Position numbers and translations under genes: made by a program
Shown: positions 43,730 through 52,429 of the stretch, piece by piece
Layout of the letters: every line of letters starts with the position of its first letter
Numbering within the stretch: position 1 is the first letter of the stretch
From: Archangium minus
GTDB lineage: Bacteria; Myxococcota; Myxococcia; Myxococcales; Myxococcaceae
NCBI RefSeq assembly: GCF_044360475.1
Contig: NZ_CP043494.1
Coordinates: forward strand, 6,696,001-6,760,000
DNA length: 64,000 nucleotides
Direction of reading: 5' to 3'
The notes under the pieces: model-generated
Seen by the model: only the letters and a program-made list of their open reading frames with translations
Databases searched by the model: none
What the model was told of the DNA's origin: nothing

Positions 43730-45004
43730 TCAGTGCGCTTTGAGCGCGGTGCGCAGCGTCTGGGCCAGCTCGTCGAGCCGCACGGGCGTGGGATCGCCTC
43801 CCGCCATGCGCTTGAGCTGCGCCTGGCCGCTCTGCCGCTCGGCCTCGCCGAGCACCAGCGTGAAGACGGCGCCCACCTTGTCCGCGCGCTTCATCTGGCT
43901 CTTGAGGCTGCCGCCGCGCGTGTCGAACTCCACGCGGAAGCCCTCGCGGCGCAGCCGGCTGGTCAGCGTGAAGCCCGCGTCCGCCGAGCCCTCGTCCGCC
44001 ACCGCGATGAAGAGATCCGTGGCCCGGCCGAACTGCTGACCGCTCTCCTTGAGCAGCAGGCAGAGCCGATCCAGCCCCAGGCCGAAGCCCACCGCGGGCA
44101 CGTCCGGCCCGCCCAGGCTCTTCACCAGCTTGTCGTAGCGGCCCCCGCCCCCCACGGTGCTGGCGGTGCCCAGCACGGGGTGCGCGGCGATGAACTCGAA
44201 CGTGGTGCGCGTGTAGTAGTCCAGCCCTCGCATGATGCGGGGGTTGACCACGTATTTGATCTCCAGCGCGTCCAGCTTGCGCTGCACCTCGGCGAAGTGT
44301 GCGCGGCACGGCTCGCACAGCGACTCGAGGATGTTGGGCGCGGCGCTGGCGATCTGCTGGCAGCGCTCGTTCTTGCAGTCGAGCACCCGGAGCGGGTTCT
44401 TCTCCAGGCGTACCTGGCAGTCCGAGCACAGCTCGCTCGCGTGCGCACGCAGGTGCTCCACCAGCCGCGTCTGGTAGGCGGGCCGGCACGCGTCGTCGCC
44501 CAGCGAGTTGATGTTGAGCGACACGTCCGTCAGCCCCAGCTTGAGCAGGAGCTGCACGACCATGTCCATCATCTCCACGTCCTGCGCGGGCTCCTTCGAG
44601 CCATAGCCCTCGGCGCCGATCTGGTGGAACTGGCGGTAACGGCCCGTCTTCATCCGCTCGTAGCGGAACATGGGGCCCATGTAGAACCAGCGCGTGACCG
44701 GCTCCTGGTTCGCCACCGAGTGCTCAATGTACGCGCGCGCCGCCGGAGCCGTGCCCTCGGGGCGCAGGGACAGGCTGCGGCCTCCCTTGTCCTCGAAGGT
44801 GTACATCTCCTTGCCGACGATGTCGGTCGTCTCGCCCACGCTGCGAACGAAGAGCGCGGTGTCCTCCACCATGGGCGTGCGCACCTCACCGTAGCCAAAG
44901 AGCGAGAACAGCTCCCGGGTCGTGCGCTCGACGTGCTGCCACACCTCCACGTCGCCGGGGAGGATGTCGTTCATGCCCTTGACGCCGGTGATCTTCTGAC
45001 TCAC
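43730..45004 (-). CDS. hisS: Histidine-tRNA ligase
   Basis: 424 residues from a GTG at 45004 that overlaps the psd stop (GTGA). Class II synthetase: GMNDILPGD at the N-terminus, motif 2 FYMGPMFRYERMKTGRYRQF, the histidine-specific loop GLDYYTRTTFEF and motif 3 VGFGLGLDRL; C-terminal anticodon-binding domain from ~330. It attaches His to tRNA-His. A Cys-rich insertion (ELCSDCQVRL, LDCKNERCQ, ESLCEPCRAHF) of CxxC type is found in some bacterial HisRS forms and could bind zinc. Coupled to psd, probably by position only. Confidence 0.95.
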   Translation of the reverse strand: MSQKITGVKGMNDILPGDVEVWQHVERTTRELFSLFGYGEVRTPMVEDTALFVRSVGETTDIVGKEMYTFEDKGGRSLSLRPEGTAPAARAYIEHSVANQEPVTRWFYMGPMFRYERMKTGRYRQFHQIGAEGYGSKEPAQDVEMMDMVVQLLLKLGLTDVSLNINSLGDDACRPAYQTRLVEHLRAHASELCSDCQVRLEKNPLRVLDCKNERCQQIASAAPNILESLCEPCRAHFAEVQRKLDALEIKYVVNPRIMRGLDYYTRTTFEFIAAHPVLGTASTVGGGGRYDKLVKSLGGPDVPAVGFGLGLDRLCLLLKESGQQFGRATDLFIAVADEGSADAGFTLTSRLRREGFRVEFDTRGGSLKSQMKRADKVGAVFTLVLGEAERQSGQAQLKRMAGGDPTPVRLDELAQTLRTALKAH

Positions 45005-45843
45005 GGAATCTCTCCAATCCGCCGGCCCATGCGAACCACCGCCTCGGGCTGGAAGCTCTCATCCCACTTCACGCGCCCCGGCTCGAAGACGAGGATGACG
45101 GTGGACCCCATCTCGAAGCGGCCCAGCTCCCCACCCTTCTCCACGGGGATGGGGGTGTCGAAGCGGTGCACCTTGCCCGGCTTGCCCTCGTGGGTGATGA
45201 CGTCCTCGTACGCGGCGCGGATGCGCGACACGCACGTGGCGCCCACCTTCACCACGGCGCACTTGCCGGCCACCGTGTCCAGGTAGGTGACGAGCCGCTC
45301 GTTGACGCAGAAGAGCGCCTGCTTGTTCTTCACCGAGGCCGGGTTGACGGGCCAGAACTCACCGGGGATGTACGAGTACCCGGTGATCTTCCCACCCAGC
45401 GGCGAGTGGATGCGGTGGTAGTCGCGCGGGGACAGGTAGATGGTGGTCCACGCGCCGCCGTGGAAGGGCTTCGCGGCCGTCTCATCCCCGAGCAGCTCGC
45501 CCACGGTGTAGTGGATGCCCTTGGCCTGCATCACCCGCCCGTGCTCGGCGTAGCCCACCTGGGACACGGCGCCGTCCACCGGAGACACCACCACCTTCTC
45601 ACCCGGATCCACGGGACGCGAGCCGGCCCTCAGCCCGCGGGTGAAGAACTCCGCGAACGTGGGGTAGTGCTCCAGGGCGTGCTCCGCCTCGGCCACGTCC
45701 ACGTTGTACGCCTTGGCGAAGGCCTTGATGGCGGCCCGGTGCAACGGCGCCGGCGCGGGCAGGCGCGTGGCCATCCCCACCGCCGTGGACAGCGCGGACT
45801 TGGGGAGGATCTGCATCAGCTTCATGAAGGTCTGTTCGTTCAT
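45001..45843 (-). CDS. psd: Phosphatidylserine decarboxylase
   Basis: 280 residues. It makes phosphatidylethanolamine from phosphatidylserine at the inner membrane. Seen: VVSPVDGAVSQVG, YLSPRDYHRIHSPLGGKITG, GEFWPVNPASVKNKQALFC, and the self-cleavage site MGST (Ser becoming the pyruvoyl group) in FEMGSTVILVFE. The catalytic His/Asp context is intact, and length fits the E. coli-type enzyme. Its stop overlaps the hisS start by 4 bp. No pssA gene is near. Confidence 0.95.
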   Translation of the reverse strand: MNEQTFMKLMQILPKSALSTAVGMATRLPAPAPLHRAAIKAFAKAYNVDVAEAEHALEHYPTFAEFFTRGLRAGSRPVDPGEKVVVSPVDGAVSQVGYAEHGRVMQAKGIHYTVGELLGDETAAKPFHGGAWTTIYLSPRDYHRIHSPLGGKITGYSYIPGEFWPVNPASVKNKQALFCVNERLVTYLDTVAGKCAVVKVGATCVSRIRAAYEDVITHEGKPGKVHRFDTPIPVEKGGELGRFEMGSTVILVFEPGRVKWDESFQPEAVVRMGRRIGEIP

Positions 45844-45895
45844 GACCCGTCGTTCTTGCGTAAAGGATTCTGAAAGTTGGATGCGCGAGGCCGCT

Positions 45896-46618
45896 TCAGC
45901 GACCGCCGTCCGGGGTGGAGCCGGTCGTACCGCCGTCGCTGGGGAGCTCTTGGATCGCGCTCCGGGGCACCATACCGAGCACCTTGCCGTCTTCGACGAT
46001 CATCACCTGATCCTGCAGCTGGCCATACTGCTGGCGACACGCCACACGGTCCGCCAATTCCCAGCGATCGCGAGTTCCCCGACCCTTCACCTCAAGTGGC
46101 TCTCCCTTTTGGAAGCAGCCGGAGAAGGCGCTCGCCAGCTCGGCCACCGAGGTACCAATCCCAGGAGCGCCTGCCGTTCCGGCATCGGTCCCTGCATCGG
46201 CAACCTCCGCGGGGGCCTCCGCCTCCGAGGGGGGCTCCGCAGCACCGGCGGCAGCGGTGGAGTCAGCGGGCATCGTGCCCGGATCACGCACCTGGTTCAG
46301 GACGTCCGCCTTGGCCTTGTCCCGGGCCGCGGCCTGCTGCTTGCCGTTCTGGATGCGGGCTCGCAGCTCGTTCGCCGCCGCGGCGTCGAGGCTATCCGCG
46401 GGGACCTGGGCGAGCAGGGACTCCACCTGGGCCAGTTCAGGATCCACGAAGGCATCATCCCCCTTCGCCGCGTACAGCTTGCCGAAGCGCATGTGCGCCT
46501 GGGCATACGCCTCAGAGGGTTGAGCGGGCTTGCGGCAGGCCACGGGAGCCGCAGACAACAGGAGGGCCGTCAGGAGGCCGGCGAGCGTCCGGCCGCAAAA
46601 GGAGCTGTAGGTACGCAC
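45896..46618 (-). CDS. Lipoprotein of unknown function
   Basis: 240 residues from a GTG at 46618. The signal peptide (AGLLTALLLSAAPVAC) ends in lipobox VAC-type PVAC. The N-terminal third is helical (SEAYAQAHMRFGKLYAAK), the middle is low-complexity Ala/Glu/Pro/Thr-rich linker, and the C-terminal third has a compact domain with Cys residues (SGCFQKGEPLEVKG, RVACRQQYGQ, DQVMIVEDGKVLGMVPR). No family is recognised. It is 52 bp upstream of psd on the same strand. Confidence 0.7.
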   Translation of the reverse strand: MRTYSSFCGRTLAGLLTALLLSAAPVACRKPAQPSEAYAQAHMRFGKLYAAKGDDAFVDPELAQVESLLAQVPADSLDAAAANELRARIQNGKQQAAARDKAKADVLNQVRDPGTMPADSTAAAGAAEPPSEAEAPAEVADAGTDAGTAGAPGIGTSVAELASAFSGCFQKGEPLEVKGRGTRDRWELADRVACRQQYGQLQDQVMIVEDGKVLGMVPRSAIQELPSDGGTTGSTPDGGR

Positions 46619-46739
46619 AAGGCCGGTTTTCTACGCCATTTCCAGGCCCCCGCGCCCCTTTTTCGTGCCTCGCCTGCTTCTTGGCCGACGGTGCCGACCC
46701 GCCCCCATGCCGGCAGTGAACCCAGGCGCCCAACAAACC

Positions 46740-47717
46740 CTAGCCGAGGAAGCGGCGCCACCAACGCAGGGTCTCCTCGTGAGAGGCGCCGTCGAAGGAG
46801 TAGCGGCTGGCGCACTCGTACAACCAGGGCTCCAGTACACGCGCCAGCTCGCGGTAGGCGGGCAGCTCGTGACCTTGAGCCAGGTCCCCAGCCTCCGGCC
46901 ATTGCCCCAACGATACCACTGCCCGCTCCGCATCCATTTCCCGCACAGTGGTTTCAGGAGAGCGCAGCCGGGTACGCAGGCCCACAGCGCCGCCCACTTC
47001 CCCCAGCACCGGCGGACCCAGGAAGTTGAGCCAATGCACCCCATCGACTCGGGCGCCCAGAGACGTACTGCCGTGAGTCACATCCAGCCCTGGGTAACGA
47101 AAGGCCTCCGCCTGAATCCCCTCCAGGGAGGCGCAGAACGTGCTGGGAGAATAGAAGGCGAGACCAGCGTGACCAGAGGAGAAAGGAAGCAGGGAAGCCA
47201 GCTCTATGGCCAGCTCACTCATCCTTCTGGGTCCGTGCTCCTCGAGGTACTCGGTGGGCCAGGAGAAGCTCACCATGCTGACCGTGTCGCGCAAACGAAT
47301 CCGCGTCCGCCAGGGAAGGCGGGCCCAGTAGAAGAAGCCGTAGCCACTGATGCCCTTATCGCCGCTCGACAACTCAACGGTGCGCTCAAAACCGCGCTTC
47401 ACGTACGGATAGCTGTCCTCATCCTTGAGGTCATCGAGGAAGCGCGCCCCAAGAGGTGGGGAGAGCTCAGCGCGGATCCGCTCCCAGGAGTCCTCCCGCA
47501 GCGGAGCGGGCTCGTCGCCAAGATCGTACTCGGAGAAGAGCTCCGGACCCGTGCCGACAGCGCGGAGATACACATCGAGCGCACGACCCACCCGGTCCGC
47601 GAGGTCATGGTGATCGAACGGAAGGTGGAGCACGAGGCGAACGACTTCTCTCATCCAGAGTCGCTCCCCATCCGGCCGGGAGGAGGAGAATCGGATTCGA
47701 GGATAGCGCTGGGTCAT
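46740..47717 (-). CDS. DUF3396 (type VI immunity-family) protein
   Basis: 325 residues from the ATG at 47717, which overlaps the upstream stop codon (ATGA). The sequence has the pattern of DUF3396/type VI immunity proteins: FYSPSTFCASLEGIQAEAF, RYPGLDV..., GVHWLNFLGPPVL, and a C-terminal part with WPEAGDLAQGHELPAYREL and RVLEPWLYECASRYSF. Family members neutralise toxins made by neighbouring genes in polymorphic toxin systems. There is no signal peptide, as expected for a cytoplasmic immunity protein. It overlaps the lipoprotein gene at 47714-48550, whose product would be its toxin partner. Confidence 0.78.
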   Translation of the reverse strand: MTQRYPRIRFSSSRPDGERLWMREVVRLVLHLPFDHHDLADRVGRALDVYLRAVGTGPELFSEYDLGDEPAPLREDSWERIRAELSPPLGARFLDDLKDEDSYPYVKRGFERTVELSSGDKGISGYGFFYWARLPWRTRIRLRDTVSMVSFSWPTEYLEEHGPRRMSELAIELASLLPFSSGHAGLAFYSPSTFCASLEGIQAEAFRYPGLDVTHGSTSLGARVDGVHWLNFLGPPVLGEVGGAVGLRTRLRSPETTVREMDAERAVVSLGQWPEAGDLAQGHELPAYRELARVLEPWLYECASRYSFDGASHEETLRWWRRFLG

Positions 47718-48550
47718 CGGCTGATTCCGAGCTGGGGAGTAACGAGTGCGCGTCGTTTTTCCCCTGGGAGATCCTTGTACTTGTCCAACTTCCGATTCAG
47801 CGTCTTCCTCCGATAACCCAGGGGGTCGCTCTTGCTGTTGGAGGTGCAGGGAAACAAGAAGTCGTAGAGGAATCGAATCTTGTTGGCGTCGCGCACCAGA
47901 TGAAGAACGACATCGGGAACGAGCGACTCCCCCCAAGAGTCGGAGAGGGCGTACTCCCCGGTTGATGGATTCCTGCCGTAGCGCGGCTCCCTGGTGAGGT
48001 GCTCCGAAAATTGCGAGCCCAGCTGTCGTTCAATGCATGCGAAGGCCGCCGCATGCTTCATCGTCCCGAGTTGCATGGCCCTGGTGACTGAATCACCCTT
48101 TGCATTGCGACCAACCACCCGGTCGCACTCGGCGTCACTCGGGTAATTGCCGCGGCCATACTCCTGCTCGTTGATTTTGAAATCCGCCTCCTTCGCACAC
48201 TCGACGAGAACCTGCTCGACGCGCTCGACCTCAGCCTCATCGAGGAAGTCCTTGAGGGTGATGAGGCCCTGGACAGCCTCCATTACCCTCGTCACCGTCG
48301 TGGGGGCGATGAGTTCTCCGCTCGCGCCAGCTGGCGTGCAGGCCACCGGCTGGGCCATACAGGATTGCGCGTAATGAGAGGGAACGCCGCGCCCCCCTCC
48401 TCCAACCCAACCCCGCTGCGCCTGAGGGAGCGAAGTACCCCGAGGCGCGCCCGTGGCACACGCGGCCAGGAAGAAAAGCCCCCCCAGGGCCAGCACGCCC
48501 AACCAGCGACTCCCACACACGCCCGCAGTACTCGGGCCTTCGGGACGCAT
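47714..48550 (-). CDS. Lipoprotein with a possible toxin C-terminal domain (SitA-like candidate)
   Basis: 278 residues from the ATG at 48550 (TTG at 48556 also possible). A lipoprotein signal (GVLALGGLFFLAAC, lipobox LAAC) is followed by a ~70-residue linker and a C-terminal domain of ~170 residues: NYPSDAECDRVV, MKHAAAFACIERQL, DSWGESLVPDVVLHLV, FLYDFLFPC, and VTPQLGI. The LVPDVVLH...YDFxFPC order recalls PD-(D/E)xK nuclease-like toxins, but the Lys expected after DF is Leu here. Lipoprotein toxins passed by outer-membrane exchange with a downstream immunity gene (SitA/SitI) are known in Myxococcus; this pair has that layout. Toxicity is not shown. Confidence 0.65.
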   Translation of the reverse strand: MRPEGPSTAGVCGSRWLGVLALGGLFFLAACATGAPRGTSLPQAQRGWVGGGGRGVPSHYAQSCMAQPVACTPAGASGELIAPTTVTRVMEAVQGLITLKDFLDEAEVERVEQVLVECAKEADFKINEQEYGRGNYPSDAECDRVVGRNAKGDSVTRAMQLGTMKHAAAFACIERQLGSQFSEHLTREPRYGRNPSTGEYALSDSWGESLVPDVVLHLVRDANKIRFLYDFLFPCTSNSKSDPLGYRRKTLNRKLDKYKDLPGEKRRALVTPQLGISR

Positions 48551-48583
48551 GGACAAGCCGCGTACCTCGGTCTGGTGCGCGGG

Positions 48584-49315
48584 CTACACCCCGAGGAACA
48601 GGCGCTTGCCGAAGTTCAGCGCCAGCGACGCGTCGAAGATCTTCTGCGCCGCCGACTCGATGTCGTACTCCACCCGGAGGTACTCCACCGTGCGCGCCCC
48701 GGTGTCGCAAATCACGAAGCACGCCCGGTTGTCGTAGTCCCGCGGCTGCCCCACGCTGCCCACCGAGATGATGTACTTGTAGCCCCGGCGAATGCCGAAC
48801 TTCTGGGCCACCACGTCATGCACCTCGCCATTGCCAATGGCGAAGGCCTTACACAGGTGGCTGTGCCCAATGAACGTCACCTCGGGCAGGTGCTCCACGT
48901 ATGGAGCGAGCTCCCGCGCCTGCTCCAGCGCGAAGATGTACTCGTACGCCTTGGGCTCCACCGGCGAGCCATGGCTGAAGCCCACGTCGCCGATCCGGTA
49001 CGTGTACGGCAGGCTCTTGAGCCACTCCATGTTCTCGTCGGACAGCACGCTCGCGGACCAGTCCAACGCGTGGCGGGCAGCGTCGTAGTAGTACGAGTAG
49101 TCCATCCGCCCGGCCACCGCTGCGTCGTGGTTGCCCAGCAGCGTGACCTCCGTCACCGAGCGCACCAGATCGCAGCAGGCGTTGGGTGAGGCCCCGTAGC
49201 CCACCACGTCGCCCAACGAGACGATCCGATCCACCTTCTGCTCTTCCGCGACGCGCAACACCTCCGTCAGAGCCTCGATGTTGGAGTGGATGTCGGAGAT
49301 GATCGCGATTCGCAT
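48584..49315 (-). CDS. Calcineurin-like metallophosphoesterase (YfcE-type)
   Basis: 243 residues. All metal motifs are visible: ISDIHSNIEAL, IVSLGDVVGYG, LLGNHDAAV, FSHGSP and GHSHLCKAF. This is the YfcE/MJ0936-like branch that hydrolyses phosphodiesters; natural substrate unknown. It is cytoplasmic with no signal. It lies 33 bp upstream of the toxin-like lipoprotein gene and 29 bp downstream of the PilZ gene, all on the minus strand, so a short operon is possible. Confidence 0.88.
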   Translation of the reverse strand: MRIAIISDIHSNIEALTEVLRVAEEQKVDRIVSLGDVVGYGASPNACCDLVRSVTEVTLLGNHDAAVAGRMDYSYYYDAARHALDWSASVLSDENMEWLKSLPYTYRIGDVGFSHGSPVEPKAYEYIFALEQARELAPYVEHLPEVTFIGHSHLCKAFAIGNGEVHDVVAQKFGIRRGYKYIISVGSVGQPRDYDNRACFVICDTGARTVEYLRVEYDIESAAQKIFDASLALNFGKRLFLGV

Positions 49316-49344
49316 GTGGGCCTCGCTGGTACCCTCGTCCGTGC

Positions 49345-49692
49345 TCAGTTGCCGAACGTGGGTCCTCGCTGCTCTTCGGAGATGATGCGCCTCAGCAGTG
49401 CCAGCGCGCCAGAATCCAGCACTTCGAACTTCAACCCCATCCCCGGAGGGCCCTTATCTTGCCGCTGTGGCCGGCTCCACACCACGGTGGCCTCGGCCAT
49501 GACCTCGTGGGCCGGCCCACCGCTCAACCGCAGCCGCGTCCGCCGCCCCGTATCCAGCGGAGTATTCGTCTGCAGGAACATCCCCCCCTCGCTCAAGTTC
49601 GCGATGCGCGCGTAGAGGGTGATGTTTTCCGACTCGCACCAACAGCGCAAGCGCGAGGGGTAACGTTCGTGCTTTCGGTTCTCCGTCCGCAA
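49345..49692 (-). CDS. PilZ-domain protein (c-di-GMP receptor)
   Basis: 115 residues from the TTG at 49692, which has GGAGG at good spacing; an upstream TTG (49740) lacks one. A single PilZ domain: RxxxR as RKHERYPSR and the NLSEGGMFLQT (N/DxSxxG) segment, both needed to bind c-di-GMP. The rest is a beta-barrel with PAHEVMAEATVVWSR and GMGLKFEVLD. It has no output domain and so acts by binding a partner. A REC-GGDEF protein that could supply the ligand is encoded 12 kb away. Confidence 0.85.
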   Translation of the reverse strand: MRTENRKHERYPSRLRCWCESENITLYARIANLSEGGMFLQTNTPLDTGRRTRLRLSGGPAHEVMAEATVVWSRPQRQDKGPPGMGLKFEVLDSGALALLRRIISEEQRGPTFGN

Positions 49693-49847
49693 CCCGCTGG
49701 TCCTCCGCTGCGCGGCCGCTCCGTCCCGCCCCTCCCCCAACCACCCGCCGCTCTTTTCCCAAAAATCGGGAGTCGCGAATGCGAAGATTAGTGACAGCGT
49801 AAAATTCCGTCAAGGAGGGAGGTCCGCTCCCTCCTCTCGGAGCCGGC

Positions 49848-50771
49848 TCAGCCCTCCAGGGGGCCGAGGTCCTCGAAGTGCGTGAGGCGCTTGAACTCGG
49901 AGAAGCGGGCGCGGATCTCCGAGCGGCTCACCTCGCGCAGACGCTCGAGGCTGAACTTCTCCACGGTGAAGGAGGCCATGACGCTGCCCATCACCATGGC
50001 GCGGCGGAGCGCCTCGGTGTCCACGTGGCTGGCAATGGCCAGGGTCCCCATGAAGCCACCGGCGAAGGTGTCTCCGGCGCCGGTCGGGTCGAACACGTCG
50101 GCCAGGGGCATGGCCGGGCAGGCGAAGATGTGCTCCTGCTCGAAGAGGAGCGCGCCGTACTCACCGCGCTTGATCACCACGCGCTGGGGGCCCATGGCGA
50201 GGATGGCGCGGGCGGCGCGGACGATGTTGTGCTCGCCGGAGAGCTGGCGCGCCTCGGCGTCATTGACGAAGAGCAGGTTGACGCGCTTGAGCGTATTGAG
50301 GAGCGCCGACCGGCTGCCGTTGATCCAGAAGTTCATGGTGTCGGCGGCCACCAGCTTGGGCGCCTTCACCTGGTCCACCACCTGGGACTGGAGCTCGGGG
50401 TGGATGTTGCCCAGGAAGACGAACTGGGCATCGCGGTACTTCTCGGGCAGGCGGGGCGAGAAGGACTGGAAGACGTTGAGCTGGGTGTCGAGCGTCTCGG
50501 CCTCGTTGAGCTGCCAGCCGTAGCGGCCCTTCCAGCGGAAGGTGCGGCCCTTCTCCTGGGTGACGCCCTCGAGGTCCACGCCTCGGGCCTTGAGGAACTC
50601 CAGGTGGGCCTGGGGGAAGTCCTCGCCCACCACCGCCACCACCTGCGTGGGGGCAAAGAAGGACGCCGAGGTGGAGAAGTAGGTGGCGGAGCCGCCGAGG
50701 ACGTCCTCCTTCAGGCCGAAGGGGGTTTCCACCGAGTCCAGCGCGACCGAGCCAACGACGAGAAGAGACAT
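49848..50771 (-). CDS. PfkB/ribokinase-family sugar or nucleoside kinase
   Basis: 307 residues. PfkB fold: N-terminal LVVGSVALDSVETP, GGSATYFSTSASFFA, and the ATP-site signature DPTGAGDTFAGGFMG with the catalytic Asp. Substrate is unknown; adenosine/nucleoside and sugar members look alike. Transcribed on the minus strand about 110 bp downstream of the MlaD gene. Confidence 0.88.
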   Translation of the reverse strand: MSLLVVGSVALDSVETPFGLKEDVLGGSATYFSTSASFFAPTQVVAVVGEDFPQAHLEFLKARGVDLEGVTQEKGRTFRWKGRYGWQLNEAETLDTQLNVFQSFSPRLPEKYRDAQFVFLGNIHPELQSQVVDQVKAPKLVAADTMNFWINGSRSALLNTLKRVNLLFVNDAEARQLSGEHNIVRAARAILAMGPQRVVIKRGEYGALLFEQEHIFACPAMPLADVFDPTGAGDTFAGGFMGTLAIASHVDTEALRRAMVMGSVMASFTVEKFSLERLREVSRSEIRARFSEFKRLTHFEDLGPLEG

Positions 50772-50883
50772 GGGCGTTCCAAGGGGGAGAGGCCGTCAGA
50801 TAGGCACGGGGCTCTCCCAGAAGACCGCCCGTGCCTGTGCGAGGTACGACTTTTCAGCCAGTCAGGTCAAGCCGGAACCCCAC

Positions 50884-52410
50884 TCAGGGCGTGGGCACGA
50901 CGGGCAGGATGGCCTTCAGATCGTCATCCGTGAAGTAGATGCCGCCACCGAAGAAGTAGTCCCGGCCGGCAATCATACGGCGCGTGTTCAGATCGCGCCG
51001 GGGGCTGTTGATGATGTCGTCGATGCCGGCGGTGATGAAGAGCCGGTCGAACGCCTGAGCCCTGAGCGAGGCGCGGATACGCGGGTAGCGCAGCTCGTCC
51101 ACGGAGAAGTTGAAGGCATCCATCTTCAACGTCAGATGGTCCTTGAAGAAGTGGAAGTCCGCGCCCACGCCGCCGGTGGACTCGATGATGCCGAAGCGCA
51201 GCGTGGTGAAGTAGTAGCGCTTGGCGAACTGCGCGCTGAACTTGATGCCCTCGCGGGTGATCTTCTGCTGCTGGATGACGGGCTCGCCCGAGCCGGGTGG
51301 GTTGGACTGAACCGTCTGCGTCTCGATGATGCCGCGCGGATCATCCACCAACTCCAGCAGGTAGTACTTGTCCGGCCTGGGGGCCAGCCGCAGTGACAGG
51401 CTGTTCTTCGAGGCCCCCTGCTCCATCAGGTAGGTGGCCTGCAGGCCCACCTCGGTCTGCATCCCGGTGAGCCGGGAGGTCATGTCGGACAGGTCCTCCA
51501 CGGACTCGGAGAGCTTCTGGCCCAGGCGCTTGTCGGCCACCAGCGCGCCCACGGCGCCCTCGCCGTTCTTCACCCGGGTGGTGACCTCCTCGATGTTGGC
51601 CAGCGTCCTGTCCAGCCGGTTCATCGTCTGCTTCAGGCTGGCCACGCTCTCCTTCAGGTCCCCTTCCCCACCGCTGCCGACGATCTTCTGCACCGTGGAC
51701 AGCACCTCGCGGGTGTCGCGGGTGATGTACTCGATGTTCTGCACGATGTGGTGGACGCTCTCCTCGTTGGAGGCCGTCATGCCGCGCACGTCGGCGCTCA
51801 CGCCCTCGAAGTTGCGCAGGATGGCGTCCAGCCGCTCAGAGCTGGCGCGCACCGTCAGGTCCACCGCGTCAGAGAGGCGCACCAGGTTGTCGACGATGCG
51901 CTCCAGCGAGCCGGCCCCCTTGTCCCCACCGAGCACGTCGCGCAGCGCCCCCGTCACCTGCTGGATGTCCGAGGTGATCTGACTGAGCGAGGCGAAGACG
52001 GCCTCCATGCCCTGCACGTCGACGACCTTGCGGATCTCCCCGTCGTGCTCCATGGGGGGCGTCATCTCGGTGCCCGGGTTGAGCTCCAACAGGTAGTCAC
52101 CCAGCAGGGACTCCGAGCGCTTGATCAGGGCGGCGTCCTGGTGCAGGGGCACGTCGCGGCGGATGCGCACGGTCACCTTCGCCCGGGTGCCCTCCAGCTT
52201 GACGTCCACCACCTCGCCCACGGGGATGCCGGCGATCTGGATGCGGCTCTTGGGCCCCAGCCCCGAGGCGTCCCGGAAGTAGGCATGGGCCTGAGTGGCC
52301 TCGTCCTCACCCAGCCCGCCCTTGCGGGTGAAGAGGATGAAGCCGAAGAGGAACCCGCCGGCGATGATCACCAGCAGGCCGACTCGGAACGGTGTGATGA
52401 GCTTCTTCAC
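50884..52410 (-). CDS. mlaD: MCE/MlaD-family lipid-transport protein with long C-terminal extension
   Basis: 508 residues. A single N-terminal membrane anchor (GLLVIIAGGFLFGFILF) leads to one MCE domain (~38-125: HAYFRDASGLGPKSRIQIAG, ALIKRSESLLGDYLLELNPG). Next is a long helical/coiled-coil stretch (~130-320). The last ~190 residues are rich in amphipathic beta strands (SLSLRLAPRPDKYYLLELVD, RYYFTTLRFGIIE, DYFFGGGIYFTDDDLK). E. coli MlaD is about 180 residues; the coil and beta domain are extra and could reach across the periplasm. It is the third gene of an mlaE-mlaF-mlaD order, 19 bp after mlaF. Confidence 0.88.
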   Translation of the reverse strand: MKKLITPFRVGLLVIIAGGFLFGFILFTRKGGLGEDEATQAHAYFRDASGLGPKSRIQIAGIPVGEVVDVKLEGTRAKVTVRIRRDVPLHQDAALIKRSESLLGDYLLELNPGTEMTPPMEHDGEIRKVVDVQGMEAVFASLSQITSDIQQVTGALRDVLGGDKGAGSLERIVDNLVRLSDAVDLTVRASSERLDAILRNFEGVSADVRGMTASNEESVHHIVQNIEYITRDTREVLSTVQKIVGSGGEGDLKESVASLKQTMNRLDRTLANIEEVTTRVKNGEGAVGALVADKRLGQKLSESVEDLSDMTSRLTGMQTEVGLQATYLMEQGASKNSLSLRLAPRPDKYYLLELVDDPRGIIETQTVQSNPPGSGEPVIQQQKITREGIKFSAQFAKRYYFTTLRFGIIESTGGVGADFHFFKDHLTLKMDAFNFSVDELRYPRIRASLRAQAFDRLFITAGIDDIINSPRRDLNTRRMIAGRDYFFGGGIYFTDDDLKAILPVVPTP

Positions 52411-52429
52411 CGGGTGTAGCTCCTAATCA

